Shown piece after piece: positions 15,472 to 24,191 of a stretch of 64,000 bases of DNA (within the stretch, counting starts at the first letter, position 1; the number at the start of each line of letters is the position of its first letter). The position numbers were made by a program, and so were the translations under genes. The DNA lies in contig OW818648.1 of the NCBI GenBank assembly GCA_942492735.1, positions 3,224,001-3,288,000 on the forward strand. The letters run 5' to 3'. The DNA is from Sporobacter sp942492735. Its GTDB lineage: Bacteria; Bacillota; Clostridia; Oscillospirales; Oscillospiraceae. The notes under the pieces were generated by a model, which made no database searches, had not been told where the DNA came from, and worked only from the letters and a program-made list of their open reading frames with translations.

Positions 15472-16719
15472 TTAGTCGTACAGCGGATGCTTTGCGGTGA
15501 GCTTGCCCACTTCGCTCCTGATATAATCCGCTTTGTTTGCGTAATCTGAGGCGGTAAGATAGATGAGCTCGGCGACCTTGACCATGTCCTCTTCCAAGAA
15601 GCCGCGGGCTGTGACCGCTGGTGTACCGAGGCGGATGCCGCTTGTAAGTGAGGCGTTTTCGGGGTCATTGGGGATCTTGTTCTTATTGGCTGTAATATAG
15701 ACTGTGTCCAACAGCTTTTCCATATCACGGCCGGTTGTCTTGAATTTACGCAAATCGACAAGCACGAGATGGTTATCTGTACCGCCGGAGACAAGATCGA
15801 AGCCATAACGCATCAGCTCGGCGGCGAGGGCTTTGGCATTTTTGCAGATCTGCTGCTGATAGATTTTATATTCCGGTTTAAGCGCTTCGCCGAACGCGAT
15901 GGCTTTTGCCGCGACAATATGCATGAGCGGCCCGCCCTGGGCACCCGGGAAAACGGCGCTGTTAATTTTTTTCGCAATCGCTTCGTCGTTTGTCATCAGC
16001 ATGCCGCCTCTGGGGCCGCGCATCGTCTTATGTGTCGTTGTTGTGACGATATCGGCATACGGGACGGGCGACGGATGCTCGCCCGCGGCGACAAGCCCTG
16101 CGATGTGGGCAATGTCAACCATGAGATAGGCGCCGACTTCCTTGGCAATGTCTGAAAAGGTTTTAAAGTCGATAATGCGCGGGTAAGCTGACGCACCGGC
16201 AATAATCATCTGAGGCTTGCATTTCTTGGCGATATCGCGCAGCTGGTCATAATCGATCAGGTTCGTATCCGCCGTGACGCCGTAGGAGACGATGTTGTAA
16301 TATTTACCGGAAAAATTGGCGGGGTGACCGTGGGAGAGGTGGCCGCCGTGATCGAGATTCATGCCGAGGACGGTATCACCTGGTTTCGTCAGAACCATAT
16401 AGGCCGCGTAATTGGCCGAAACGCCGGAATGTGGCTGGACATTGACAAAATTCGCACCGAACAGCTTTTTCGCCCTTTCGATGGCAATCGTTTCAACAAC
16501 ATCGACTTCCTCACAGCCGCCATAATAGCGGTGTCCGGGATAGCCTTCGGCGTATTTATTCGTTAATACTGAACCTGCAGCCAGGAGTACAGCTTCGCTG
16601 ACGCAGTTTTCAGAAGCAATCAGTTCAATATTTCTGCGCTGACGGGTAAATTCTTTCTCAATTGCCGTGCCGACCTCGGGGTCATAGCCGGTGATATATG
16701 CCATCATATCTTTAATCAC
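15472..16719 (-). CDS. glyA: Serine hydroxymethyltransferase
   Basis: A 415-residue PLP enzyme that converts serine and tetrahydrofolate to glycine and methylene-tetrahydrofolate. The cofactor Lys is in VTTTTHKTMRGPRGG, and YPGHRYYGG, SGVSANYA and the HGGHLSHG stretch are typical. Length is normal. The GTG start at 16719 is preceded by GGAGGAAAACCC. A terminator follows and the upstream gap holds four hairpins (16828-16958). Confidence 0.97.
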   Translation of the reverse strand: MIKDMMAYITGYDPEVGTAIEKEFTRQRRNIELIASENCVSEAVLLAAGSVLTNKYAEGYPGHRYYGGCEEVDVVETIAIERAKKLFGANFVNVQPHSGVSANYAAYMVLTKPGDTVLGMNLDHGGHLSHGHPANFSGKYYNIVSYGVTADTNLIDYDQLRDIAKKCKPQMIIAGASAYPRIIDFKTFSDIAKEVGAYLMVDIAHIAGLVAAGEHPSPVPYADIVTTTTHKTMRGPRGGMLMTNDEAIAKKINSAVFPGAQGGPLMHIVAAKAIAFGEALKPEYKIYQQQICKNAKALAAELMRYGFDLVSGGTDNHLVLVDLRKFKTTGRDMEKLLDTVYITANKNKIPNDPENASLTSGIRLGTPAVTARGFLEEDMVKVAELIYLTASDYANKADYIRSEVGKLTAKHPLYD

Positions 16720-16827
16720 GGGTTTTCCTCCATTAATCTATTAAAGTGTTGAAATGTATTATATCGAAGTCAACGGACATTTTCAACTGATAAACCGTAA
16801 AAAAAGTGGTGTTTCGCGAGCCCACAT

Positions 16828-16958
16828 GGTATAATACTTACAAAAAGTAAGTATTATACCGCGCATTTGGGCACTCTGTGCCCAAGCTCTAAATATATAG
16901 CCTCGGCGTGGTACGCGCCGAGGGCATATGATTTCATGATTGAAAATCACGAAATCAT
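16828..16958. repeat. Chain of four hairpins between glyA and nth
   Basis: Four inverted repeats stand in a row. First, GGTATAATACTTAC and its exact complement around AAAAA (16828-16860). Second, TTGGGCAC-TCT-GTGCCCAA (16867-16885). Third, CCTCGGCG and CGCCGAGG around seven bases (16901-16923). Fourth, ATGATTTC...GAAATCAT (16928-16958). The first also carries a TATAAT. They could be RNA elements or non-coding repeats; similar chained hairpins lie at 45585-45660. Confidence 0.75.
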
Positions 16959-16991
16959 AATGCATATATTTTCGGTATTTGGAGTGTCCAT

Positions 16992-17624
16992 ATGCATACA
17001 AAAAAAATAATCAATGAAATCCTACAGCTTTTGCAAGCCGATTATCCCGATGCGAAATGCTCGCTCGATTATGCGAAGGATTATGAGCTGTTATTCGCAA
17101 CGCGACTGGCAGCTCAATGTACCGACGAACGCGTCAATAAAATCACACCGGCCTTTTACGCAGCTTATCCGACATTGCAATCCATTGCCGGCGCTGATAT
17201 TGAAGACGTTGAGAAATATGTCCATTCCTGTGGATTTTACCACGCCAAGGCCAAAGACATCGTCTGCGCGGCACAGATGCTCGTCGCAGTCTTCGGCGGC
17301 CGCGTACCCGATAATATGGAAGACCTGCTCAAGCTGCCCGGCGTCGGCAGGAAGACGGCAAATCTCATCCTCGGCGATGTTTACGATCAGCCAGCTGTCG
17401 TTGTTGACACGCACTGTATCCGGCTGACAAACCGCATCGGTCTCGTTGACACGGAAGACCCCGTTAAAATCGAAACAGCGCTTCGAAAAATCCTCCCGCC
17501 GGATAAATCATCCGACTTTTGCCACAGGCTCGTCTTGCATGGCCGCGCCGTCTGCCCCGCAAGAAGCCCAAAATGCGATGCGTGCAGTATTCGGGAATAT
17601 TGTGATTATTATAAGAAACGCTGA
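16992..17624 (+). CDS. nth: Endonuclease III (DNA glycosylase/AP lyase)
   Basis: A 210-residue base-excision repair enzyme for oxidised pyrimidines. The helix-hairpin-helix LPGVGRKTAN holds the catalytic Lys, and VVDTHC holds the catalytic Asp. Four cysteines (CPARSPKCDACSIREYC) fit the C-x6-C-x2-C-x5-C 4Fe-4S cluster. The ATG at 16992 has GGAGTG upstream. It is a lone gene, divergent from glyA. Confidence 0.96.
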   Translation: MHTKKIINEILQLLQADYPDAKCSLDYAKDYELLFATRLAAQCTDERVNKITPAFYAAYPTLQSIAGADIEDVEKYVHSCGFYHAKAKDIVCAAQMLVAVFGGRVPDNMEDLLKLPGVGRKTANLILGDVYDQPAVVVDTHCIRLTNRIGLVDTEDPVKIETALRKILPPDKSSDFCHRLVLHGRAVCPARSPKCDACSIREYCDYYKKR

Positions 17625-17643
17625 GTGGTATACAAAGAACGTG

Positions 17644-17716
17644 GATTCCCGCCTTGCGGGAATGACAAAGCGGCAGCTTTCTGCTCCAAATATGTCATTC
17701 CCGCAAGGCGGGAATC
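17644..17716. repeat. Perfect 24-base inverted repeat
   Basis: Arms at 17644-17667 and 17693-17716 are exact complements; each is itself a small hairpin built from GATTCCCGCC and GGCGGGAATC-like words, ending AATGACA inward. Related words occur at 54687-54760. It fills the gap between the convergent nth and DUF4397 genes and may also end transcription. Confidence 0.85.
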
Positions 17717-17736
17717 TATTTTCTGACCTGATTTAC

Positions 17737-18381
17737 CTAGTAATTTCCGTCGACAGAGACGATTGTTTCAAGAGGCGGTGTACCGCCGACGAGTCCGACG
17801 GCATAGACCGAATAAGCCTTTCCCTGCTCGAATGTGGATATCGGCATCGTCAGCCCCGTCATGCTGCTTCCCGCCGGTCTCAGCTGAAAGCCATATATAC
17901 CCGGTTCCACCGGAACATAGCGTGTATGTGCTCTATAAGCGACACTGCGGAAAAGTACTGTTCCTCCCGCAAAGGCGACGTCGAGGACAGGCGCATTCGG
18001 TGACAGGTTGACGAATCTGACATAGGCTTTGCATCGTGCGCGCATGTGTCTGCATATCGCATAGACCTCAGGTATCGCAAGAAGATAAACCTCACTGCCG
18101 ATGAGCGCAAGCGTTACAGCACTGCGGGGGCAAATTTCAAAGCATCCCTCGGCTACAAGGACCTCGCCTTTTCCGGCGGTAAAGACTTGAATATGATACT
18201 GGCAGGGCGCAACTGTAAAATACCCTGCGAATTGTTTATAACTCAGATTTTTCGCAATAAGGCTCCCGTTGACATACACGTTGACAGACGGCGTATCCGG
18301 AGATGCGTGCAGGAGGCGCGTATAAGCAGCCGGCTGAGCCGAATATGTAGAACTTAAGCAACTGCATTTTATAGTGTTCAT
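17737..18381 (-). CDS. DUF4397 domain protein
   Basis: A 214-residue protein with two related beta-sandwich repeats: RLLHASPDTPSVNVYVNG at about 20 and VRFVNLSPNAPVLDVAF at about 115. Both follow the DUF4397 pattern found in cell-surface and envelope proteins. No classic signal peptide is seen; the N-terminus (MNTIKCSCLSSTYSAQP) carries two cysteines. Ligand unknown. The start at 18381 has AGGAGT 11 bases upstream. Confidence 0.88.
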   Translation of the reverse strand: MNTIKCSCLSSTYSAQPAAYTRLLHASPDTPSVNVYVNGSLIAKNLSYKQFAGYFTVAPCQYHIQVFTAGKGEVLVAEGCFEICPRSAVTLALIGSEVYLLAIPEVYAICRHMRARCKAYVRFVNLSPNAPVLDVAFAGGTVLFRSVAYRAHTRYVPVEPGIYGFQLRPAGSSMTGLTMPISTFEQGKAYSVYAVGLVGGTPPLETIVSVDGNY

Positions 18382-18481
18382 AATACTGATGACTCCTGAT
18401 AATTGAAGTGTCAGTATATAGTATGGAGAATTACGTTTCGCGTTCTCGAATTTTCTGAGGCTTGCTTTTCGCCTGACCTAA

Positions 18482-18584
18482 AAAGGCTCCTTAGGCAAAG
18501 GAGCTGGCGCCCGCAGGCGACTGAGGATTGTCTCTTGTGCCGCGTAACGCCAACAAGTAAGACGCCCAATGGGCGTCCCTACAG
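18482..18584. repeat. Composite intergenic repeat, inverted copy of 12169-12313 core
   Basis: The stretch GGCTCCTT...CAAAGGAGCTGG, then CGCAGGCGACTGAGGATTGT and TGTGCCGCGTAACGCC matches the middle of the repeat at 12169-12313 in the opposite direction. It ends with a GACGCCCAATGGGCGTC palindrome and CCCTACA. Confidence 0.7.
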
Positions 18585-18624
18585 CAATATTGTTGTCTTT
18601 TTTCTCGTATAGACCATGAGCTGC

Positions 18625-20391
18625 CTACTTTACTTTGAGCTTTTTGACAGTCTCCTCGCTCGGTTCGGCGATGATTGTTTTGTAATCTGTATACGTCACC
18701 ATGCCCGGCCGGCCGCCGGGTATTTTTTTGACGTATTTGATGAGCGTATAATCGACGGCGACCTTTTTGCTTTCTCCGGCTTGTGAAAACCGTGCGGCGA
18801 GTGATGCGGCTTCATTGAACGTTGCGTTGTCCGGCTCACGGCCTTTGGTGGAGATGATGACGTGAGAGCCGGGAATCTTCTGCGCGTGAAGCCAGATATC
18901 TGTTTTAAACGCTGTCTTGTGCGTCAGGAGCTCATTCTGGACGTTGTTTTTTCCGACGTGAATTTCAAAGCCTGTACTGGATTGATAGCGTGCCGGCTGA
19001 GACTGCGTTTGCTTTTCCTTCTTCCCAGTTTTTTGTTTCCTCACATAACCCGTCTGCGTCAGCTCCTGCCGGATCTCGACGAGGTCCCGTTCTGTTTCGG
19101 CGCGTAAAAGCTCATCCAGAACACTCTTTAAGTAGTCAAGCTCAGCATCGCCCAACTTGATTTGCTCCTTCAAAATCGTTTCCGCGTTTTTTGCTTTTGA
19201 ATAATCCTTGTAATATTTCGCCGCGTTCTGCTGCGGCGTCTTCAACGGATCAAGCCGGATATCGATTTCATGTCCATCCTCAGCATAATAGTCTGATGTC
19301 CTGAAGACGGAAACACCCTTTTTTATCGCATACAGATTGGCGGTAATAATATCACCAAGCTCGCGCATGCGCTCCCGGTCGCGCGTCTTTTCAAGTTCCT
19401 CGCGCTGATTCTCCAGCTTGCGCAGGACGCGGTCATGTGCATTCTTTATTGATTTCGTCAGCGCCTGAGACCGTTGGCGCATGCGCTCGGCAGCTGAACG
19501 CCGGGTATAAAACGTGTCAAGCAATATAGAAAAGCCTGCGGCGCGTTCCAGCTTGAGTACACTGCCATATTGTAATATGGGTGTGTAGGAATAATCCTGC
19601 GGTTTGCCTTCGGCGTCCAACAGCATATATGCTTCGAACTTGCCGGCGCGGATATCGCCAATCAGATTCATAAAGGCGTTAAGTAGCGCGTCGCCGTTGT
19701 CCCTACCCAGAACCTCAGCCATACGCAGCGATGTCTCGTTATAGGCCGTGTTGACGATTTCCCTGCATATGAGAGGTGAAAAACCGTTGAATGTGTCAAG
19801 TAACCATTTCGCGGCATCTTTGTCCATGAGGCAGTCCTTTAATAGCACCGTCAGATCTTCTCGCGTGATCTGCAGCGGATCGTGCTTGTCCTGCGCGGGC
19901 GGCAAACGATAAAACAGTCCCGGCAGAACCTGACGGAGTTCAGACATGCTGCCGTCGACGCGGCGGAAGCATTCGATGATGATACCGTCCTGTGCGGTGA
20001 GAATGATATTTGAATAACGTCCCAGGAGCTCGATGATCAGATGCTTCTCACTTGGTTCACCCATCACATCAAAGCAGTCGAGTGTTATATCGACAGCCCT
20101 CTCATGCGGCGGCTGTGAGATTGACTTAATCTTCGCACCGATTAAATGCTTTCGCAGCAGCATACAGAACATCGGCGGACTTTGCGGATTTTCGAAAACA
20201 GCGTCGGTGATGTGCAGCCGCGCATCCCCTATACCCGCCGAAATCAACAGGCGAATTGTCGTGCCGAAACCCCGGAGGCTCAGAATAATCTGGTCCTGCT
20301 CCGGCTGCTGCACTTTATCTATTTTTAAACCTGTAATCTGCTGTTCAAGCTCATTTTTCAAAGCCGTCAGGCAGATGGCATCAAGCGGCAT
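18625..20391 (-). CDS. rqcH: RqcH (NFACT-family ribosome quality control protein)
   Basis: A 588-residue NFACT protein. The N-terminal NFACT-N domain begins MPLDAICLTALKNEL; a helix-hairpin-helix and a long coiled coil (about 290-430) follow. The C-terminal NFACT-R domain contains FEIHVGKNNVQNE and DIWLHAQKIPGSHVII. In Bacillus, RqcH binds stalled 50S subunits and recruits tRNA-Ala to add alanine tails. Old names are fibronectin-binding protein or YloA. The start at 20391 has AAAGGAC upstream; the frame to 20406 is not needed. Confidence 0.95.
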   Translation of the reverse strand: MPLDAICLTALKNELEQQITGLKIDKVQQPEQDQIILSLRGFGTTIRLLISAGIGDARLHITDAVFENPQSPPMFCMLLRKHLIGAKIKSISQPPHERAVDITLDCFDVMGEPSEKHLIIELLGRYSNIILTAQDGIIIECFRRVDGSMSELRQVLPGLFYRLPPAQDKHDPLQITREDLTVLLKDCLMDKDAAKWLLDTFNGFSPLICREIVNTAYNETSLRMAEVLGRDNGDALLNAFMNLIGDIRAGKFEAYMLLDAEGKPQDYSYTPILQYGSVLKLERAAGFSILLDTFYTRRSAAERMRQRSQALTKSIKNAHDRVLRKLENQREELEKTRDRERMRELGDIITANLYAIKKGVSVFRTSDYYAEDGHEIDIRLDPLKTPQQNAAKYYKDYSKAKNAETILKEQIKLGDAELDYLKSVLDELLRAETERDLVEIRQELTQTGYVRKQKTGKKEKQTQSQPARYQSSTGFEIHVGKNNVQNELLTHKTAFKTDIWLHAQKIPGSHVIISTKGREPDNATFNEAASLAARFSQAGESKKVAVDYTLIKYVKKIPGGRPGMVTYTDYKTIIAEPSEETVKKLKVK

Positions 20392-20447
20392 ATTGTGTCC
20401 TTTCAATGACGTGTTATTGTTGCGCCTGGCGGTAGCAATGTAGGTTA

Positions 20448-20530
20448 TTTGTAGGGGCGATTCACGAATCGCCCTTTTTTGTCGGCGTCACGCGGCACAG
20501 GTTGGGCGATTCATGAATCGCCCCTACAAA
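20448..20530. repeat. Paired palindromic repeat, inward facing
   Basis: TTTGTAGGGGCGATTCACGA (continuing to 20474) at the left and an inverted copy built on GGGCGATTCATGAATCGCCC with CTACAAA at the right (20504-20530). The two arms are inverted repeats of each other apart from one base, and each is a palindrome itself. Between them lies CGTCACGCGGCACAG, also seen in other copies. Confidence 0.85.
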
Positions 20531-20602
20531 TCCACATCGTGTGCCGAAGAGGCGGCCATTAGCCGTCTCCCCAAGTAACCGCGGCGCCCTACGATTTATG
20601 AA

Positions 20603-21001
20603 TTACGATATAATTATCTCAAACAGCGCATTCAGGCGCGCTGTTTCGCCTTTTAGATATAAGTAACCAAGCAGTGTTTCAAAGCCTGTCGACGCGTGGT
20701 ATTCATCTACAGACGAATTTTTAGGGACCGAGTTGACGCGTGTATTGCGACCGCGTCTGAATACGGTCTGTTCGACTTCCGTCAAGAAGGGCATCAGTTT
20801 ATTCATAGCCTGAGCCTGTGCCGGTGCTGAGACAAAACCTATAGCTGCTTTGTGCAGTCCCTTTGCCGTTGCCCTGCCGCTTTTACAGAGCCAGGATCTG
20901 ATCATCAGCTCATAGACGGCGTCGCCGAGGTGCGCAAGCCCCAGTGATGAGATATTATGGATTTCGGCGTCGTCAAGCCTCATCGAAAGATAGTCTGTCA
21001 T
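20603..21001 (-). CDS. mrnC: Mini-ribonuclease III
   Basis: A 132-residue RNase III catalytic domain without the double-stranded RNA-binding domain. The signature LAHLGDAVYELMIR near residue 22 and EYHASTGFETLLGYLYL near the end hold the acidic residues. In Bacillus it trims 23S rRNA ends. The order relative to cysS, usual in Bacillus, is not kept here. The ATG at 21001 has GGAG nine bases upstream. Confidence 0.94.
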   Translation of the reverse strand: MTDYLSMRLDDAEIHNISSLGLAHLGDAVYELMIRSWLCKSGRATAKGLHKAAIGFVSAPAQAQAMNKLMPFLTEVEQTVFRRGRNTRVNSVPKNSSVDEYHASTGFETLLGYLYLKGETARLNALFEIIIS

Positions 21002-21037
21002 ATGATATCAACTCCATATGTGATTAAACTCAAAAAT

Positions 21038-21880
21038 TCAGCTGCTTTCGCTTTCGCCGAATTCTCTGATCTCGGGGGTTTTATGATAAACAACAAAATT
21101 AAAAACATTTCCCATAATGACAATGATACTGCAGATGTCAATCCAAAACATCAGGATGATAAAAGAGGCTAAAGACCCGTAAATAATCGGGTAATTGGCC
21201 GCCATGCCGATGAGCCGTGAAAATACTATACTCATTGCTACAAGAAGCACCGATGCGATAAAGGCACCTGGCAGCCGAGGGACTTTCTTAACCTCTTTCG
21301 GTTCAGAAACTTGGTAAATCAAGTAGATAACGACCAGCAGCAGTAGAAATAGCACAGCGAAACGCACCCATTGCCAGATTTCCAGCAGCTCGGAAAAACC
21401 GAATCTCTTTGCCAGAAAGTCGCGCAGCCATTCCCCGGATACGATCACCAGACCCGAAATATACAATGCGATTAATAGGCCAAACGATACAATAATGCTA
21501 TAAACCGTGCCCCAGAAGCCTTTAAAACGTGATTTGCCCTGGATATCCGCCATGATCTTCATCAGAGAGCCGAATGCGGTGGATGATGACGAAACCGTCA
21601 CAGTAATTCCTACAAATATCATTAAACCCGATTGCTTCCCGCCGACATAGCGGAAATATCCGAGGATAATTTCTAGAACATCGGCCGGAATGATTTGCTT
21701 CCACACTTTATAGAGGTTTTCATTTGAGATGTTCAAACTCGTCAGTATGGCGTAAACGACAATCAGAAAAGGAAATATTGAAATGGTGATGTAATAGGAC
21801 ATAGCGGCGGCGCTGCGTGTGACACGCTGTTTGATAAAGATATGGAACATCCTGTTTACGGTACATTTTAAACCGTCCAT
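21038..21880 (-). CDS. YihY/BrkB-family membrane protein
   Basis: A 280-residue protein with about six membrane segments. The family pattern is clear: RSAAAMSYYITISIFPFLIV near the start, SSSTAFGSLMKI, and YGSLASFIILMFWIDICSIIVIMGN near the end. Old names (ribonuclease BN, BrkB) are not supported by function. The start at 21880 has AAGAGGTG upstream. It lies between mrnC and ftsZ with a short gap. Confidence 0.93.
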   Translation of the reverse strand: MDGLKCTVNRMFHIFIKQRVTRSAAAMSYYITISIFPFLIVVYAILTSLNISNENLYKVWKQIIPADVLEIILGYFRYVGGKQSGLMIFVGITVTVSSSSTAFGSLMKIMADIQGKSRFKGFWGTVYSIIVSFGLLIALYISGLVIVSGEWLRDFLAKRFGFSELLEIWQWVRFAVLFLLLLVVIYLIYQVSEPKEVKKVPRLPGAFIASVLLVAMSIVFSRLIGMAANYPIIYGSLASFIILMFWIDICSIIVIMGNVFNFVVYHKTPEIREFGESESS

Positions 21881-21975
21881 GGTGACACCTCTTGTTATAA
21901 AATATGGACGAGCAGGAATAACTGCCCGTCCATATTTTTAACTAAATTTCGATGTCCTATTGAGATTATCAAACA

Positions 21976-23097
21976 TTATTTTGAATTAAATATTTTAAAA
22001 ATCGTATCGAACGGGTCTTCTTCCTGAACCGGCTCCGGTGCAGGCTTCGGCTCATGTGCTTCCTTTTTCTCAACAGCTTCGGTAAAGAGGCCGATCGGGG
22101 TTTGCCTTTCAGCCGCAGCTGCTGTTTTAAAAGCACTCGGCTTGTCGTCAAAGCGTGTGGCTATGACCGTGACACGGATCTCGTCATCCATCGTCTCATC
22201 AAAGGTCGCGCCGAATATGATGTTGGCATCGGGATGCGCTGCCTGCTGGACAAGATTCGCCGCCGACTCAACGTCTTCCAAACCGATATCGAGAGAGCCA
22301 GTAATATTGACGAGTACGCCTCTGGCGCCGTCGATCGAGGTTTCCATAAGAGGACTTGAGACAGCCTGCTTTGCAGCATCCTCCGCCTTATTTTTTCCTG
22401 CGGCATGTCCGACACCCATATGCGCAATGCCAGCGTCTTTCATGATCGATGTCACATCGGCAAAGTCGAGGTTAATAAAACCTGTGTTTTTAATGAGTTC
22501 GGATATACTGGTTACGGCTTGGCGCAGTACATCGTCTGCAATTGCGAATGCGTTGGCAAACGTCAATTTCTGATCTGTCGCGTTCTTTAAGCGGTCATTT
22601 GGTATGATAAGAAGAGAATCAACCTTGCCTAAAAGGCTTTTGATGCCCTCTTCCGCCTGCATCATACGGCGTTTTCCTTCAAAGCTGAACGGCTTCGTCA
22701 CGACGCCGACGGTAAGTATGCCTGCTTCTCTGGCGATATCCGCTACGACCGGAGCTGCGCCGGTACCCGTACCGCCGCCCATGCCGCCTGAGATAAACAC
22801 CATGTCGGCATTTTCGAGGGCCTTGGCAATATTGTTGCGGCTTTCCTCTGCCGCTTTTTTCCCAACCTCGGGATTAGAGCCGGCACCTTGTCCGTGCGTA
22901 AGCTTCTCGCCGATTTGTATTTTTTGATCCGCGTTGGATACGCCAAGAGCTGGCTTGTCCGTATTGATCGCAATAAATTCAACACCCTGTGTTCCGGCCT
23001 CAACCATCCTGTTGACTACATTGTTTCCCGCGCCGCCTATCCCAGCGACCTTAATCACAACGACGTTATCCGGACCACTTTCGAGTGAAAACGACAT
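21976..23097 (-). CDS. ftsZ: Cell division protein FtsZ
   Basis: A 373-residue tubulin-like GTPase that forms the division ring. The tubulin signature GGMGGGTGTGAAP is at about 105, with GIGGAGNNVVNRM near the start. A variable linker of about 45 residues precedes the C-terminal peptide EEDPFDTIFKIFNSK, the usual docking tail. AGGAGG precedes the ATG at 23097. It has its own possible promoter (23212-23240) and is separated from ftsQ by 313 bases. No ftsA lies next to it. Confidence 0.98.
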   Translation of the reverse strand: MSFSLESGPDNVVVIKVAGIGGAGNNVVNRMVEAGTQGVEFIAINTDKPALGVSNADQKIQIGEKLTHGQGAGSNPEVGKKAAEESRNNIAKALENADMVFISGGMGGGTGTGAAPVVADIAREAGILTVGVVTKPFSFEGKRRMMQAEEGIKSLLGKVDSLLIIPNDRLKNATDQKLTFANAFAIADDVLRQAVTSISELIKNTGFINLDFADVTSIMKDAGIAHMGVGHAAGKNKAEDAAKQAVSSPLMETSIDGARGVLVNITGSLDIGLEDVESAANLVQQAAHPDANIIFGATFDETMDDEIRVTVIATRFDDKPSAFKTAAAAERQTPIGLFTEAVEKKEAHEPKPAPEPVQEEDPFDTIFKIFNSK

Positions 23098-23211
23098 AAT
23101 CTAATCCTCCTGTATATGATACTTATCTTTGGCAGGCAAAATATTTCCAATACGGTTTAGCATTGCCAGTATAGTCAACGATTTTCATATATTATAGCAA
23201 TATTATTGTCT

Positions 23212-23240
23212 ATTTTATAACTAATTTTTGTTCAGGTCAA
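23212..23240 (-). promoter_or_regulatory. Candidate promoter for ftsZ
   Basis: On the minus strand TTGACC (23235-23240) and TAAAAT (23212-23217) are 17 bases apart, a good sigma-A spacing. It lies about 115 bases upstream of ftsZ in an AT-rich stretch. The rest of 23098-23320 shows no gene. Confidence 0.45.
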
Positions 23241-23332
23241 TAGTTCACATAATATTAATTTAAAATTTGGGGAAATTTATGTATTTTTTCGCTAAAATCA
23301 GAGCGCAAGTCAGTCAAGATGGAATGAATAGC

Positions 23333-23459
23333 GGTTCGTCTTCGTTTGATAGGTCTATCCTTCCTAAGGAATGTAGCGGGGTTCGTCTTCGTTTGATAGG
23401 ACTATCCTTCCTAAGGAATGTAGCGGGGTTCGTCTTCGTTTGATAGGTCTATCCTTCCT
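23333..23459 (-). repeat. 47-base tandem repeat over and after the end of ftsQ
   Basis: The phrase GGTTCGTCTTCGTTTGATAG starts at 23333, 23380 and 23427, exactly 47 bases apart. The rightmost copy encodes the last residues of FtsQ and its TAG stop. The other two lie past the stop and each repeats the tail and the stop. The leftmost copy is cut at its left end. Copies differ at a single base (GGTC/GGAC) in the aligned part. Confidence 0.95.
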
Positions 23460-24157
23460 TTGTCGTCAGGAGCTAAACTCGCTATAACATTTTGCAGCAT
23501 GGCAATTTTATAATCGGCATTGTCACCGCTTCCCATGATAACCGTGAAGCGATCACCGTAAGTAAACCTGATGCTGCCGATATTTGATATATCCAGGGCG
23601 CGCACCTGGGCCGACAAGCCTACATTATGAATTGCGCCGAGAATATCGATGAGGTATTGAAGCTTCGTCTGCTGGTCTTCCTCGACGATAATTTCCAGCC
23701 CTTCGGCTATTGCGACAGGATCGATACCGTTGATTGCAATCTTCTCGGATGCGCTTGTTTGGTCTGTTTTCTCAAGTACTCTGGCTTTCTGATCAACGAT
23801 CCAAAAGTCGCCTTTATAGCTTAGTACAGCGATTGGCTGACTTTCTGACACCGTGATAACAACCTGATCCGGAATAATCTTTTCGATGACGACATCATTC
23901 AGATACGGCAGATTCAAACCGATTTTTTCTGCGGCGGCTTTCGTGTCGACGAAAAGGAGATTATCTCCCCTTTCTATACCGGACACCGACATTATTTGCT
24001 CTGCCGTATATCTTTTCTCACCTATTACCTCAATGATGGATATGCGGAAGAATACGCTGATACCAAAAATTAGAATAATGACGATCAGAAGCACGGCGAT
24101 CGGCGTATAGACAACTGCGCCGCGTCTGCGGCGTTTTGTATTTTTCTCTTCGACCAT
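23411..24157 (-). CDS. ftsQ: Cell division protein FtsQ/DivIB
   Basis: A 248-residue bitopic division protein. A basic N-terminus (KNTKRRRRG) and one membrane segment (about 17-38) are followed by a POTRA domain (ISIIEVIGEKRYTAEQI, about 45-115) and a beta domain. It helps recruit FtsL, FtsB and the septal synthase. AAGGAGG precedes the start. The last 12 residues lie in a 47-base tandem repeat, so the C-terminus may be recent. Confidence 0.9.
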   Translation of the reverse strand: MVEEKNTKRRRRGAVVYTPIAVLLIVIILIFGISVFFRISIIEVIGEKRYTAEQIMSVSGIERGDNLLFVDTKAAAEKIGLNLPYLNDVVIEKIIPDQVVITVSESQPIAVLSYKGDFWIVDQKARVLEKTDQTSASEKIAINGIDPVAIAEGLEIIVEEDQQTKLQYLIDILGAIHNVGLSAQVRALDISNIGSIRFTYGDRFTVIMGSGDNADYKIAMLQNVIASLAPDDKGRIDLSNEDEPRYIP

Positions 24158-24191
24158 ACCGTGCCTCCTTCATTTGTAGATAAGTAATGTT

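Noticed and set aside
23333..23459. Possible CRISPR array at the ftsQ end
   Set aside because: The units are head to tail with no unique spacers, and they contain coding sequence.
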